Assembly: GCF_000455325.1 (NCBI RefSeq)
Contig: NZ_HG322951.1
Span: 146,393 to 186,510, forward strand
Direction: 5' to 3'
Origin: Mycolicibacterium septicum DSM 44393
GTDB taxonomy: Bacteria > Actinomycetota > Actinomycetes > Mycobacteriales > Mycobacteriaceae
DNA length: 40,118 bases
The position numbers and the translations under genes were made by a program. Shown here piece after piece: positions 21,596 to 30,367 of this stretch; positions within the stretch are counted from its first letter, which is position 1; each line of letters opens with the position of its first letter. The notes under the pieces are model-generated. The model was given only the letters and a program-made list of their open reading frames with translations. It searched no databases and was not told the DNA's origin.

Positions 21596-23230
21596 TTGTT
21601 CAGAACCGCGGCCGGCACCTTCCGTCGGCTGCTGCCCCATCGCGACGACTACGCCGAACTGCCACGATCGTGGCGCCGCGACATCCTCGCCGGTGTGACC
21701 GTCGGCGTGGTGGCATTGCCGTTGGCGTTGGCATTCGGGATCAGTTCAGGCGTGGGAGCCGCCGCCGGCCTGGTCACCGCGGTGGTCGCCGGCCTGGTCG
21801 CGGCGGTGTTCGGCGGTTCGCATGTGCAGGTGTCCGGCCCGACGGGGGCGATGGCGGTGGTCCTCGCACCGATCGTCGCGCAACACGGCCTCGGCAGCAT
21901 CGCCCTGGTCACGGTGGCGGCAGGCCTGCTGGTGCTGGCGGCCGGGGCCACCGGTCTCGGCCGGGCCGTGACGTTCATTCCATGGCCGGTGATCGAGGGC
22001 TTCACCCTGGGCATCGCGGCGATCATCTTCCTGCAGCAGGTTCCCGCCGCCTTCGCGCAGCAGGCCCCGGCCGGTGAGCGCACGCTGCCCGCGGCGATCA
22101 CGGTGATCGTCCAAGCCGATTGGACCGCCGCCGCGAAAACCCTTGGGGTGGTGGCTGTCGTCGCGCTCCTCATGGTGACCCTGCCCCGGCTGCACCGGGC
22201 CATCCCGGAATCGCTGACCGCGGTGATCGTGGTTACCGTCCTGGTTTCCGTGCTCCACATTCCGGTCGCCGCGATCGGTGCGCTGCCGTCACACCTGCCC
22301 GCCCCGGTGCTGCCGCATGCCGACCTCGGCGCCATGCGCACCCTGCTGGGTGCCGCCCTGGCCATCGCCGCACTGGCCGCCATCGAATCGCTACTGTCGG
22401 CGCGGGTCGCGGCGACCATGTCGCCGACCGGGCCGTATGACCCCGACCGTGAGCTGGTGGGGCAGGGCCTGGCCTCGGTCGCCTCCGGAGTCTTCGGCGG
22501 TATGCCCGCCACCGGTGCGATCGCCCGCACGGCGGTCAACGTCCGGTCCGGCGCCAGGACGCGGGTGGCGGCGATCGTGCACTCGCTCGTCCTGCTGAGC
22601 GTGGTCTACCTGGCCACCGGTCCGGTGTCCACCATTCCGCTCGCCGCGCTGGCCGGGGTCCTGATGGTGACGTCGTTCCGGATGATCTCGGCCGGCACGA
22701 TCCGGAAGATCCTGCGCTCCACGCGATCCGATGCCTTGACGTTCGCGCTGACCGCCGCCGTCACGGTGTGCTTCGACCTGATCGAGGCCGTCGAGATCGG
22801 CGTCGTCGTCGCCGCGTTCTTCGCGCTGCGCTCGGTGGCGCGGCGCAGCAGCGTCGTCCGTGAGGAACTCCCGGGACCGTCGCATCCCGGGGATGATCGG
22901 ATCGCGCTGCTGCGCCTCGACGGCGCGATGTTCTTCGGTGCGGCCGAACGTATTTCGAGTGCGATCGTGGACGCCGAGCATCCGCGGACATCCGTCGTCA
23001 TCATCCGGATGTCGCAACTGGGCATGCTCGACGCCACCGGCGCACACACCCTCGCCGAGATCGCGACCGAACTGGAGTCGCGCGGTATCACGGTGATCAT
23101 CAAGGGTGTTCGCCCCGAACACGCCGAGTTGCTCGCCAACGTCGGCGTGTTCGAGTCACTGCGACACGAAAACCATCTGCTCGATTCGCTCGACGAAGCG
23201 ATCGAGCATGCCCGCTCACACGTCAGCTGA
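21596..23230 (+). CDS. SulP/SLC26-type anion transporter with STAS domain
   Basis: A transporter of about 544 residues. The membrane part (about 30-425) has the SulP pattern: D-I-L-A-G-V-T-V-G-V-V-A-L-P-L-A-L-A-F-G at the first helices, V-S-G-P-T-G-A-M near 85, and the repeat with G-M-P-A-T-G-A-I-A-R-T near 300-310. The cytosolic C-terminal STAS domain (about 440-540) ends in L-D-A-T-G-A-H-T-L, the phosphorylatable-loop motif. The probable substrate is sulfate, bicarbonate or a dicarboxylate; the sequence does not decide. An in-frame TTG at 21536 would add 20 residues; TTG at 21596 is preferred because a -10-like TACAGT lies between. The start is thus uncertain. The stop overlaps that of the convergent dehydrogenase gene. 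Confidence 0.85.
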   Translation: MFRTAAGTFRRLLPHRDDYAELPRSWRRDILAGVTVGVVALPLALAFGISSGVGAAAGLVTAVVAGLVAAVFGGSHVQVSGPTGAMAVVLAPIVAQHGLGSIALVTVAAGLLVLAAGATGLGRAVTFIPWPVIEGFTLGIAAIIFLQQVPAAFAQQAPAGERTLPAAITVIVQADWTAAAKTLGVVAVVALLMVTLPRLHRAIPESLTAVIVVTVLVSVLHIPVAAIGALPSHLPAPVLPHADLGAMRTLLGAALAIAALAAIESLLSARVAATMSPTGPYDPDRELVGQGLASVASGVFGGMPATGAIARTAVNVRSGARTRVAAIVHSLVLLSVVYLATGPVSTIPLAALAGVLMVTSFRMISAGTIRKILRSTRSDALTFALTAAVTVCFDLIEAVEIGVVVAAFFALRSVARRSSVVREELPGPSHPGDDRIALLRLDGAMFFGAAERISSAIVDAEHPRTSVVIIRMSQLGMLDATGAHTLAEIATELESRGITVIIKGVRPEHAELLANVGVFESLRHENHLLDSLDEAIEHARSHVS

Positions 23231-24569
23231 CCGTACGGATCAGCTTCTTGTTCACGAACTCGTCCATGCCGAACCTGCCGAGCTCACGCCCGAAACCGGA
23301 TCGCTTGATGCCGCCGAACGGCAACTCGGCCCCTTCGGCGCCGACGGCGTTGACGAACACCATGCCCGCATCGATGCGGTCGGCCACGCGTGCGGCCTGA
23401 TCGGCATCGGTGGTGAAGACGTAGGAGCCCAGCCCGAACGGGGTGTCATTGGCGATCTCGACGGCCTCGTCCTCCGAGCCCGCCTTGTACACAACGGCCA
23501 CCGGACCGAACAGCTCCTGCCGGTAGGCGTCGTTGTCCACGGTGACGCCGGTCAGTACGGCCGGCGGATAGAAGGCGCCGCGACGCTCCCCCGCCGAGGT
23601 CAGCTTGGCGCCCTGATCGACGGCGGCCTTGACCTGTTGCTCGAGCCTCTCGGCGGCCAATTCCGAAGACAGCGGGGCGATCCCGTCGGCGGCGGCCAGC
23701 AGTTTCTCGGTGAACTTGGCCAGGAAGTCGTCGTAGAGGTTCTCGGCGACGATGAACCGCTTCGCGGCGTTGCAGGCCTGCCCGGTGTTCTCCATCCGGC
23801 CTTCGACCGCGGACTGCACGGTCGCGTCGAGGTCATCGGTGGACAACACGATGAACGGATCGGAGCCGCCGAGTTCCAGCACACACTTCTTGAGGTTGCG
23901 GCCGGCGATCTCGGCCACCGCGGCACCCGCCCGCTCTGAACCGGTCAGCGATACCGCGGCCACCCGCGGGTCGGCGATGATGTCGGCGACCTGGTCGTTG
24001 GTGGCGCGGATGTCGACGTAGGCGCCCTGCGGCAGGCCGGCCTCGAGGAAGATCAGCTGCAGCAGCTCCGCGGATTCGGGGCATTGCGGGGCGTGCTTGA
24101 GCAGAATTGTGTTGCCCACGATCAGGTTTGGACCGGCGAACCGGGCGACCTGGTAGTAGGGGTAGTTCCAGGGCATGATGCCGAGCAGCACGCCGACGGG
24201 GCCTCGCTTGACCACTGCGCTGCCTTCACCGTCGAGCAGGGTGATCTCCTCGTCGGCGAGGAACTTCTCCGCGTTGTCGGCGTAGTACTGATAGATGGCG
24301 GCGCTGAAGTCGACCTCGCCCAGGGCCTGGTCGCGCGGCTTGCCCATCTCACGGACGATGACGTCGGCCAGCTGCTCGCGGCGCTGCTCGTGCAGGGCGG
24401 CGACCTTGCCGATGAGCGCGGTCCGCTCGGCCACCGTGGTGGTGCGGGCCCAGGTGCGGCCGGTCTTGGCCGCAGCCTCGATCGCAGCCTGGATCTCGGC
24501 GTCGGTCGAGGTCGGATAGGTGGCGACCACCTCGGCGGTCGCCGGATCGGTGACTGCGTACTCGCTCAT
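23223..24569 (-). CDS. NAD(P)-dependent succinate-semialdehyde dehydrogenase-like aldehyde dehydrogenase
   Basis: A 448-residue ALDH-superfamily enzyme, probably oxidising succinate semialdehyde to succinate. Catalytic residues are present: Asn135 in P-W-N, Glu232 in E-L-G-G-S-D-P, and nucleophile Cys266 in G-Q-A-C. The length and sequence flavour match the mycobacterial GabD1 type. P-F-G-G-I-K-R-S-G-F-G-R near the C-terminus is typical of the ALDH dimerisation region. ATG at 24569 is chosen because GGGAG precedes it by 5 bp; GTG at 24575 is less likely. It is divergent from the F420-type oxidoreductase gene. Aldehyde specificity is inferred; related ALDHs are hard to separate by eye. Confidence 0.88.
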   Translation of the reverse strand: MSEYAVTDPATAEVVATYPTSTDAEIQAAIEAAAKTGRTWARTTTVAERTALIGKVAALHEQRREQLADVIVREMGKPRDQALGEVDFSAAIYQYYADNAEKFLADEEITLLDGEGSAVVKRGPVGVLLGIMPWNYPYYQVARFAGPNLIVGNTILLKHAPQCPESAELLQLIFLEAGLPQGAYVDIRATNDQVADIIADPRVAAVSLTGSERAGAAVAEIAGRNLKKCVLELGGSDPFIVLSTDDLDATVQSAVEGRMENTGQACNAAKRFIVAENLYDDFLAKFTEKLLAAADGIAPLSSELAAERLEQQVKAAVDQGAKLTSAGERRGAFYPPAVLTGVTVDNDAYRQELFGPVAVVYKAGSEDEAVEIANDTPFGLGSYVFTTDADQAARVADRIDAGMVFVNAVGAEGAELPFGGIKRSGFGRELGRFGMDEFVNKKLIRTVS

Positions 24570-24721
24570 GTTCACTCCCAGACGGGTTGGATCGGGGGAT
24601 TTCGTATATTTACCTGCCTGAGACTACCGATTGCGACGGCAAAATGGCACCGAAGATACGGAATCAGCACGACCAGCAGAGTCCAGGAATGAATCGTCGG
24701 ACGCGACTAGTTTGTGATGGC

Positions 24722-25573
24722 GTGCGCTTCGCCTTCAAAACCTCCCCGCAGAACACGACCTGGGCCGACATGCTCGCCATCTGGAAAGCTGCCGACACGA
24801 TCGACGTCTTCGAGTCCGGCTGGACGTTCGACCACTTCTATCCGATCTTCTCCGACTCGTCCGGACCTTGCCTCGAGGGTTGGACGACGCTGACCGCCCT
24901 GGCGCAGGCCACTGAGCGGCTGCGCGTCGGGGTGCTCGTCACCGGCATCCACTACCGCCACCCCGCCGTGTTGGCGAACATGGCCTCCGCACTCGACATC
25001 GTCTCCAACGGCCGCCTGGAGCTCGGCATCGGCGCCGGCTGGAACGAGGAGGAGTCCGGGGCGTACGGCATCGAACTGGGTTCGATCAAGGAGCGCTTCG
25101 ACCGGTTCGAGGAGGCCTGCCAGGTTCTCAAAGGCCTGCTGTCGCAGGAGACGACGACGTTCGACGGCAAGTTCTACCAACTCAAGGACGCTCGCAACGA
25201 GCCGAAGGGTCCGCAACAGCCGCACCCGCCGTTCTGTATCGGCGGAAGTGGCGAGAAGCGCACGCTGCGCATCACCGCGCAGTACGCCGATCACTGGAAC
25301 TTCGTCGGCGGGCCGCCGGAGGAGTTCGCCCGGAAGCGCGATGTACTGGCCGCGCACTGCGCCGACATCGGCCGCGACCCCAAGGAGATCACCCTGTCGG
25401 CGCACGTGCGCCTCGGCGAGGACCGCGACTACAAGAAGGTCGTCGACGAGGCCGCAGCGCTCGGCGCCGAGGGACTCGACCTCGCGATCATCTACCTGCC
25501 GCCGCCCTACGACCCGGCCGTACTCGAGCCGTTGGCCGAGGCGATCAGGGATTCCGGCCAGCTCACCGATTGA
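24722..25573 (+). CDS. LLM-class F420-dependent oxidoreductase
   Basis: A 283-residue luciferase-like TIM-barrel enzyme. It has the N-terminal F-E-S-G-W-T-F-D-H-F segment, G-V-L-V-T-G-I-H-Y-R-H-P near residues 73-83, and L-E-L-G-I-G-A-G-W-N-E-E-E near 100-112. These are standard in mycobacterial LLM enzymes that use coenzyme F420. Residues 158-170 (P-P-F-C-I-G-G-S-G-E-K-R-T) form the phosphate-binding loop. GTG at 24722 is chosen since VRFAFKTSPQ is the conserved start; upstream codons look like untranslated sequence. The very short leader suggests near-leaderless expression. It could also use FMN; substrate is unknown. Confidence 0.88.
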   Translation: MRFAFKTSPQNTTWADMLAIWKAADTIDVFESGWTFDHFYPIFSDSSGPCLEGWTTLTALAQATERLRVGVLVTGIHYRHPAVLANMASALDIVSNGRLELGIGAGWNEEESGAYGIELGSIKERFDRFEEACQVLKGLLSQETTTFDGKFYQLKDARNEPKGPQQPHPPFCIGGSGEKRTLRITAQYADHWNFVGGPPEEFARKRDVLAAHCADIGRDPKEITLSAHVRLGEDRDYKKVVDEAAALGAEGLDLAIIYLPPPYDPAVLEPLAEAIRDSGQLTD

Positions 25574-25586
25574 CACAGATATAGCT

Positions 25587-25626
25587 ACGCCCTCGGATCG
25601 GCGCTCAGGCGTCGATTCGAGGGCGT
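25587..25626. terminator. Long hairpin after the LLM gene
   Basis: ACGCCCTCG (25587-25595) pairs perfectly with CGAGGGCGT (25618-25626), and inside it ATCG-x-CG pairs with CG-x-CGAT around CTCAGG with small mismatches. No T-tract follows, so it may be a weak bidirectional terminator between the LLM gene and the small minus-strand gene. Confidence 0.5.
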
Positions 25627-25648
25627 TCAGCTAGCAGACGGATACCCG

Positions 25649-25789
25649 TCAAACACCGAAGCGAAGTAGCTCGTCTGCCGTGACCAGGCGCTCGTTCTTG
25701 GCCGGAAACTCACGGCTCTTCATCGGATGACGGAACAATGACCAGGCAATACGACTCACCCGTGACCGACTGATCGGATTGATGTACAC
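25649..25789 (-). CDS. Probable small basic protein (46 aa), unknown function
   Basis: A 47-codon frame starting with GTG at 25789 and preceded by AGGAG with 8 bp spacing. An in-frame TAA lies upstream, so the start is confined to this GTG or another three codons before it. The product begins M-Y-I-N-P-I, then has a basic, aromatic stretch with S-R-I-A-W-S-L-F-R-H-P, then S-R-E-F-P-A-K-N-E-R-L-V-T-A-D-E-L-L-R-F-G-V at the C-terminus (the motif is split at residues 25-46). It has no signal peptide or transmembrane helix. The composition looks like protein rather than chance sequence. It is unannotated by length-based methods and I recognise no family. Confidence 0.5.
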   Translation of the reverse strand: MYINPISRSRVSRIAWSLFRHPMKSREFPAKNERLVTADELLRFGV

Positions 25790-26063
25790 GGTGATCACTC
25801 CTGCGAATTACTGGTTGCTGTACCCGTAGTTCTACGTTACCGCAGCACTCTCACCACGTCATTAGATACCCAACATCCGGCAAACAGCGTGAGCCACGCC
25901 GCACAAAAATCTGATGTTTCTGATGGGACTCATGAGGCAAATGTGGCGGCAGGCGAGACAAAAGAAGAGATCTGGATCACTTTTTCGCGCTGGCGAGCAC
26001 GCCGAACCCCTGTGATGCAGGACACATCAGTTAATTAAGAAATCTCTGAAGCTCGGCCCCCGT

Positions 26064-27185
26064 TCAGCCGGCTCCGGGAAAACGATGTGCCGGACGTGTG
26101 TAGGCGCCGCGCTGGATCAGCCTCTCGATGTTGCCCCGATAGATCTCGTCGGCCTCGGCGTGCGGCACCGGTTCGCGGTCCAGCCACAGATTCACCGGAT
26201 GGATCGGTTCGTCGTACATGCGACTGAAGATCTCGGTGCGAAGGTCCTTGAGCCAATTCGAGTTCAGGTTCATCACCCGGAAGTGGCGCAGTGCCTCGAT
26301 GTCGACCACACCCGCCACCACCGAGTTGTGGCCCGAGACGGTGTGGCCGAGTATCGCGCCGTTGTAGTCGACGATGTGCGAGTTGCCCCCGGCGATGTCG
26401 AAGGCATGCGCCGCATCCTGCGTCGGATACACCGGACCGGTGTTAGGGCAGATCATGTACAGGCTGTTGAAATGCGCATGGGCGCGGTTCTGCAGCAACC
26501 ACGTTCCACCCGGGTCGGGCCCCGCTTGCGTCATGGGTACGGCCTCGCTCGGCCGGTAGACCACCTCCGCACCCTGAAAGGCCAACGCACGCACTGCTTC
26601 CGGATACTCGCCGTCACTGCAGCAGATCGTCCCGATCGCGCCGATGTCCGGTGTGCGCAGAACGGGGTAGAAAGCATCCAGTCCGTCGCCGAACAGTTCG
26701 ACCCACCGGTCGTAGACGTCGTGCGGGGTGCAGGACCGTTCGCGGCACCAGACGTGATTCTTGGTCGCGCGATGCACCACCTCGCCGGCCGGGGAGATCA
26801 CGATCATCGAGTTGAAGAAGCGATCCGGCATCACCTCGGGCCACCTGGCCTTGCATTGCGCGATGAGGTAGACCCCGTGCTGCTTGGCGAGCTCACCCAG
26901 CCGGTCGGTCTCGGGACCGGGGATGTCGATGAACATCTCACGTGCGGCTTTCACATGGGGCACATCGAAGGCTTCGTCGCCGAAGCCGGTCAGGGCGCCT
27001 TCGGCGAGGGCGACCAGCTTGACCGGCATGTTGATCGAAACCGTGGATACCGCGGCATGAACGGTGTCCTCGATGACGTCGAGGTTCGCCTGGATCTGCG
27101 AGCGCCGTTCGATGTTGCGCACCACGGTCGAAAGGCCCACCGCGAGGTACGGGGCGATCGGTGTCCTGCTCTCGTCAGAGTGCAC
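26064..27185 (-). CDS. Nitrilase-superfamily (aliphatic amidase-like) hydrolase
   Basis: A 373-residue carbon-nitrogen hydrolase. The Glu-Lys-Cys triad is E62 (L-A-L-A-E-G-A-L-T-G), K142 (A-T-K-N-H-V-W) and C189 (I-C-C-S-D-G-E-Y-P-E). The C-x-D-G-x-Y-P-E form is that of the aliphatic amidase/formamidase branch rather than true nitrilases. It should release ammonia from a small amide. It is the last gene of a three-gene operon; its GTG start overlaps the signature-amidase stop by 11 nt. The start has no strong ribosome site and relies on coupling. The exact substrate is unknown. Confidence 0.85.
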   Translation of the reverse strand: MHSDESRTPIAPYLAVGLSTVVRNIERRSQIQANLDVIEDTVHAAVSTVSINMPVKLVALAEGALTGFGDEAFDVPHVKAAREMFIDIPGPETDRLGELAKQHGVYLIAQCKARWPEVMPDRFFNSMIVISPAGEVVHRATKNHVWCRERSCTPHDVYDRWVELFGDGLDAFYPVLRTPDIGAIGTICCSDGEYPEAVRALAFQGAEVVYRPSEAVPMTQAGPDPGGTWLLQNRAHAHFNSLYMICPNTGPVYPTQDAAHAFDIAGGNSHIVDYNGAILGHTVSGHNSVVAGVVDIEALRHFRVMNLNSNWLKDLRTEIFSRMYDEPIHPVNLWLDREPVPHAEADEIYRGNIERLIQRGAYTRPAHRFPGAG

Positions 27186-28611
27186 CGGCGTTCACCCCCG
27201 GTACCCGATCGGCCCAGGGCAAGGCCGTCTCCAGTTGGGACGCAACAGCAATCAGGGTGCCTTCGTCGCACATCGGCGCCGCCAGCTGGACACCGACCGG
27301 CAACCCCGAACGCGTCCACCCCAGCGGCAGGCTGATCGCCGGTCCACCGGTGACGTTGAACAGCGGGGTGAAGGAACACACGCCGAGCAGCTTGTGCATC
27401 CATTCCCTGGGACTGAGCGACGCGTCGTCGGCGTCGAGTTCGCCCAACGGTTCGGGCGGTTGGCTCAGCGTGGGGGTCAGCAGCAGGTCGTAGCCGGTGA
27501 AGAACGTTCCGACGGCACGCGAAACCTGGTTGAAGACTGCGAGCGCTCCGCCGAGTTGCGTGCCGGTGACGAGCCGGCCGTACTCCGCACATGCCAACGT
27601 TGTCGCTTCGAGGTTGCCGGGGCCCGGCGCCGTGCCGAAAGCCGCTGCGAGAGCATCGATCCCCTCGGCGAGGGACACGCTCCACACCGGCAGGTTGGCG
27701 TCGACGAACTGCCCCCAGTCGAAGACCGGCGAGTCCGGACTCACGTAATGCCCTAAGCCTTCCAGGACCGTGCCGACAGCGTTCACCACGTCGGATATCT
27801 CCGCGTCGACCGGGCCACCGGACCAGGATTCGGTCTGGATCGCGATGCGTAACCGTCCAGGATTCCGGCCGACCTCCTCTCGGTAGGGCCGAGCAGGGTC
27901 ACGAATGATGTACTTGTCGCCCGGAGCCGGTCCGCTCACGGCATCGAGCAGGGCCGCACAGTCCCGCACGGATCGGGTCAGCCCGAACTCGGCACCCAAC
28001 CCGGACAACGGTTCGCTCGTGTCGGGTCCCACGGGTACTCGACCACGACTCGGCTTCAGGCCCACCAATCCGTTGGCCGAAGCGGGAATTCGGATCGAAC
28101 CGCCACCGTCGGTCGCGTGGGCGATCGGAAGGGCGCGGGCAGCGACCAGCACCGCCGACCCACCACTCGAGCCTCCGGCACTTCGCGTCGTGTCCCACGG
28201 GTTCCGGGTTGACCCCTGTGTCACGGGTTCGGTGTTTCCGTTGAACGCGAACTCCGGCGTGGTGGTCGATGCGACGGTCGCCAGCCCGGCCGCCCGGAAT
28301 CGCGTCATCAGTTCGGTGTCGTGTGGAAACACCACGCCTTCGCCGGCGAGCCGGCTACCGAACCGGGTCGGCACTCCGGCCGCGTGTGTCGCGAAATCCT
28401 TGAGGGCAAACGGAATCCCCGCGAACACGCCCGCCGTGTCGCAGTCGAGCGGCACCTCCCAGGGCCCGGAGACCACGGCATTGAGCGTCTTGTCGACCGC
28501 TTCGATCGCGGCGCGGGCCGCTTCGTGGACTTCGGCGACCGACACCTCTTTGTCCCGGATCAGATCGGCGAGGCCGATCGCGTCGTAGTCCGCGTATTCT
28601 TCCGTCTTCAT
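27175..28611 (-). CDS. Amidase-signature family hydrolase
   Basis: A 478-residue amidase with the Ser-cisSer-Lys triad: K71 in F-A-L-K-D-F, S148 in A-G-G-S-S-G-G-S, and S172 in D-G-G-G-S-I-R-I-P-A. No transmembrane helix is apparent. The family includes GatA, urea- and malonamidases, and xenobiotic amide hydrolases. It is not GatA, as no gatB/gatC is nearby. Its ATG overlaps the stop of the amidohydrolase gene by one base (TGATG), and its end overlaps the nitrilase-type gene. With two unrelated amide hydrolases in one transcript, stepwise hydrolysis of a multi-amide compound is a reasonable guess. Confidence 0.88.
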   Translation of the reverse strand: MKTEEYADYDAIGLADLIRDKEVSVAEVHEAARAAIEAVDKTLNAVVSGPWEVPLDCDTAGVFAGIPFALKDFATHAAGVPTRFGSRLAGEGVVFPHDTELMTRFRAAGLATVASTTTPEFAFNGNTEPVTQGSTRNPWDTTRSAGGSSGGSAVLVAARALPIAHATDGGGSIRIPASANGLVGLKPSRGRVPVGPDTSEPLSGLGAEFGLTRSVRDCAALLDAVSGPAPGDKYIIRDPARPYREEVGRNPGRLRIAIQTESWSGGPVDAEISDVVNAVGTVLEGLGHYVSPDSPVFDWGQFVDANLPVWSVSLAEGIDALAAAFGTAPGPGNLEATTLACAEYGRLVTGTQLGGALAVFNQVSRAVGTFFTGYDLLLTPTLSQPPEPLGELDADDASLSPREWMHKLLGVCSFTPLFNVTGGPAISLPLGWTRSGLPVGVQLAAPMCDEGTLIAVASQLETALPWADRVPGVNAGAL

Positions 28612-30320
28612 CAGAGCACACCGTCGTCGTGAACGACGTTCCCCGCCAACAAGGTCCGGTGGACCCGGGTGTGCTTCAGGTCGTCGATGTCGCAGGTCGA
28701 CGGATCACGATCGACGAAGATCAGGTCGGCGTGATTTCCCGGCCGAATGGATCCGATCCCGTTCCAGCCCAGGATCTTCGCGGCGCTCGTCGTCCACATG
28801 GCAAGCGATTCCATGCGGGTGATCACCTGATCGGGGCCGTCGTTGCGCAGGTCGGTACCGGCGATCTCGTGGGTCTGCGCCAGGGCGATCTGCTCCCACG
28901 GGCTCTTGGGTCCCCAATCCGAGCCGCCGGAGACATCGAGGCCCGCGTCGAGAAGACGTCGCAGCGGCACCATGTCGCGCCAGATGTGCCGGCCGATGCG
29001 CTCGTCGTACATCGCGCCCTTACCCCAGGCGAACCCGACGGATGTGGTGACCTGGAATCCGAGAGCCTTGTACCGGCGCACATGATCGGGACTGATCGTG
29101 ATGGCGTGCTGCAGAATCCAGGCCTTGTCACGGAAGTCGTGCTCGGTGACCACGCGCTCGGCGATCTCCAGGAAGTCGTCGTGCTCGCGGTAGGAGCCGA
29201 TACAGATGTTCGCCCTGATCCCGTTCTGCGCGCAGAAGCGGACGAACGATTCTTCTTTCTCCAGTGAGACGAATCGCTGGCCCTTGGTGGGCCGGCCGAA
29301 CGGATCCGCATACGGTTCGTGCATCGCGAAATGACCTGCGAAGCAGGGGCCGCCGGGGCTGATGGTCATGCCGGTGATTCGGAAGAGATCATCGGCGGTG
29401 TCGGACGACTGTGGCGCAAGGGATTTCAGCCTCTCGTCGAAATCGGGCAGCGACATGGGCTCGAAGGGATAGAAGATCACCGACTCCACGTCGAATGTCG
29501 CCTGCACACGCATCGTGAGCATCCCGGCAGCACGCAACTGCTGATACATCGCCAGGTGCACGGGTTCCATCGCATGCCCCTCGTACAGGGTGGTCACCCC
29601 ACGGGCCGAGAAGCGGGCCATTTCGTCGAGGACGCCGGGTACGGCGTGGTCGGGATTCAGCGGCGGCAGCTTGAGCAGGATCTGACCCCAGAACGGGTCG
29701 TATGTGTAGTAGTTGTTGACCGGTCCGCGCAGGATGCCGGTCAATCGGCCGGCTTCGTCCTTGTCGATCTCGACGTCGCAGACCCTGTCGGGGATGAAGT
29801 CCGACAACCCGACAGCCCGCAGGCCAGCGCTGTTGAACGCCACGATGTTCGGCGTCCGGGGCGCCCACGCCTGGATGAGCACCGGATGGTCGGCGGTGGC
29901 CAGGTCGAGGGTGTGCCGATCGGGCAGGCGGCGTTCGGCAAGGTCTCGCCATGACTTTCGGATGAAGTAGTGGGCTTCACCGACCGGCGTGCAGATGATC
30001 CACTCGCCGAGGGGTGTCTCGGCGGCGCGGGCGCGGATCCGCGCGATGATGTCCGCGTGGTCGACGACATCGCTCAAATCGACCAGGCCGCCGCGTAACG
30101 CGCCGAAGTGCATGACATGGGGATGGGTGTCGATCAGCCCCGGCATGACGACCGCGCTTCCGGAATCCATGATTCGGGTGTCCGGACCGGCGGACTCGGC
30201 CAGGTCCGCGAAGCCACCCACCTCGACGATCACGCCGTCCTCGACGAGGATCGCCTCCGCGGTCGGGCGCGTCTCGTCGAAGGTCAGGATCTTCGATGAC
30301 CGGATCAGTGTTCTGCTCAC
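28611..30320 (-). CDS. YtcJ-type metal-dependent amidohydrolase
   Basis: A 569-residue amidohydrolase-superfamily protein (PF07969, the YtcJ/N-substituted formamide deformylase group). The metal-binding H66-P-H68 in G-L-I-D-T-H-P-H follows the small N-terminal beta-domain. Further ligands lie in the barrel, with the catalytic Asp in S-G-G-S-D-W-G-P near residue 470. The C-terminus returns to the beta-domain (A-D-L-I-F-V-D-R-D). Such enzymes hydrolyse N-acyl or formamide-like bonds. It is the first gene of the operon and is divergent from the LuxR-type regulator by 47 bp. It uses ATG at 30320. Confidence 0.87.
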   Translation of the reverse strand: MSRTLIRSSKILTFDETRPTAEAILVEDGVIVEVGGFADLAESAGPDTRIMDSGSAVVMPGLIDTHPHVMHFGALRGGLVDLSDVVDHADIIARIRARAAETPLGEWIICTPVGEAHYFIRKSWRDLAERRLPDRHTLDLATADHPVLIQAWAPRTPNIVAFNSAGLRAVGLSDFIPDRVCDVEIDKDEAGRLTGILRGPVNNYYTYDPFWGQILLKLPPLNPDHAVPGVLDEMARFSARGVTTLYEGHAMEPVHLAMYQQLRAAGMLTMRVQATFDVESVIFYPFEPMSLPDFDERLKSLAPQSSDTADDLFRITGMTISPGGPCFAGHFAMHEPYADPFGRPTKGQRFVSLEKEESFVRFCAQNGIRANICIGSYREHDDFLEIAERVVTEHDFRDKAWILQHAITISPDHVRRYKALGFQVTTSVGFAWGKGAMYDERIGRHIWRDMVPLRRLLDAGLDVSGGSDWGPKSPWEQIALAQTHEIAGTDLRNDGPDQVITRMESLAMWTTSAAKILGWNGIGSIRPGNHADLIFVDRDPSTCDIDDLKHTRVHRTLLAGNVVHDDGVL

Positions 30321-30367
30321 GTGGGCACTCTATGAGCGGCCTACCCTGGTGAGAATCATCCGAAGGG

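Larger units (their letters stand above)
25574..26063. other. Intergenic region with terminator hairpin and one small gene
   Basis: Of these 490 bp, 25587-25626 form a hairpin and 25649-25789 carry a probable 46-aa minus-strand gene. The part right of 25790 is comparatively AT-rich, with a small palindrome CGTAG-TT-CTACG (25825-25836) and TTAATTAA near 26030. It probably holds the promoter of the small gene and the 3' end of the nitrilase-type operon. Confidence 0.55.
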
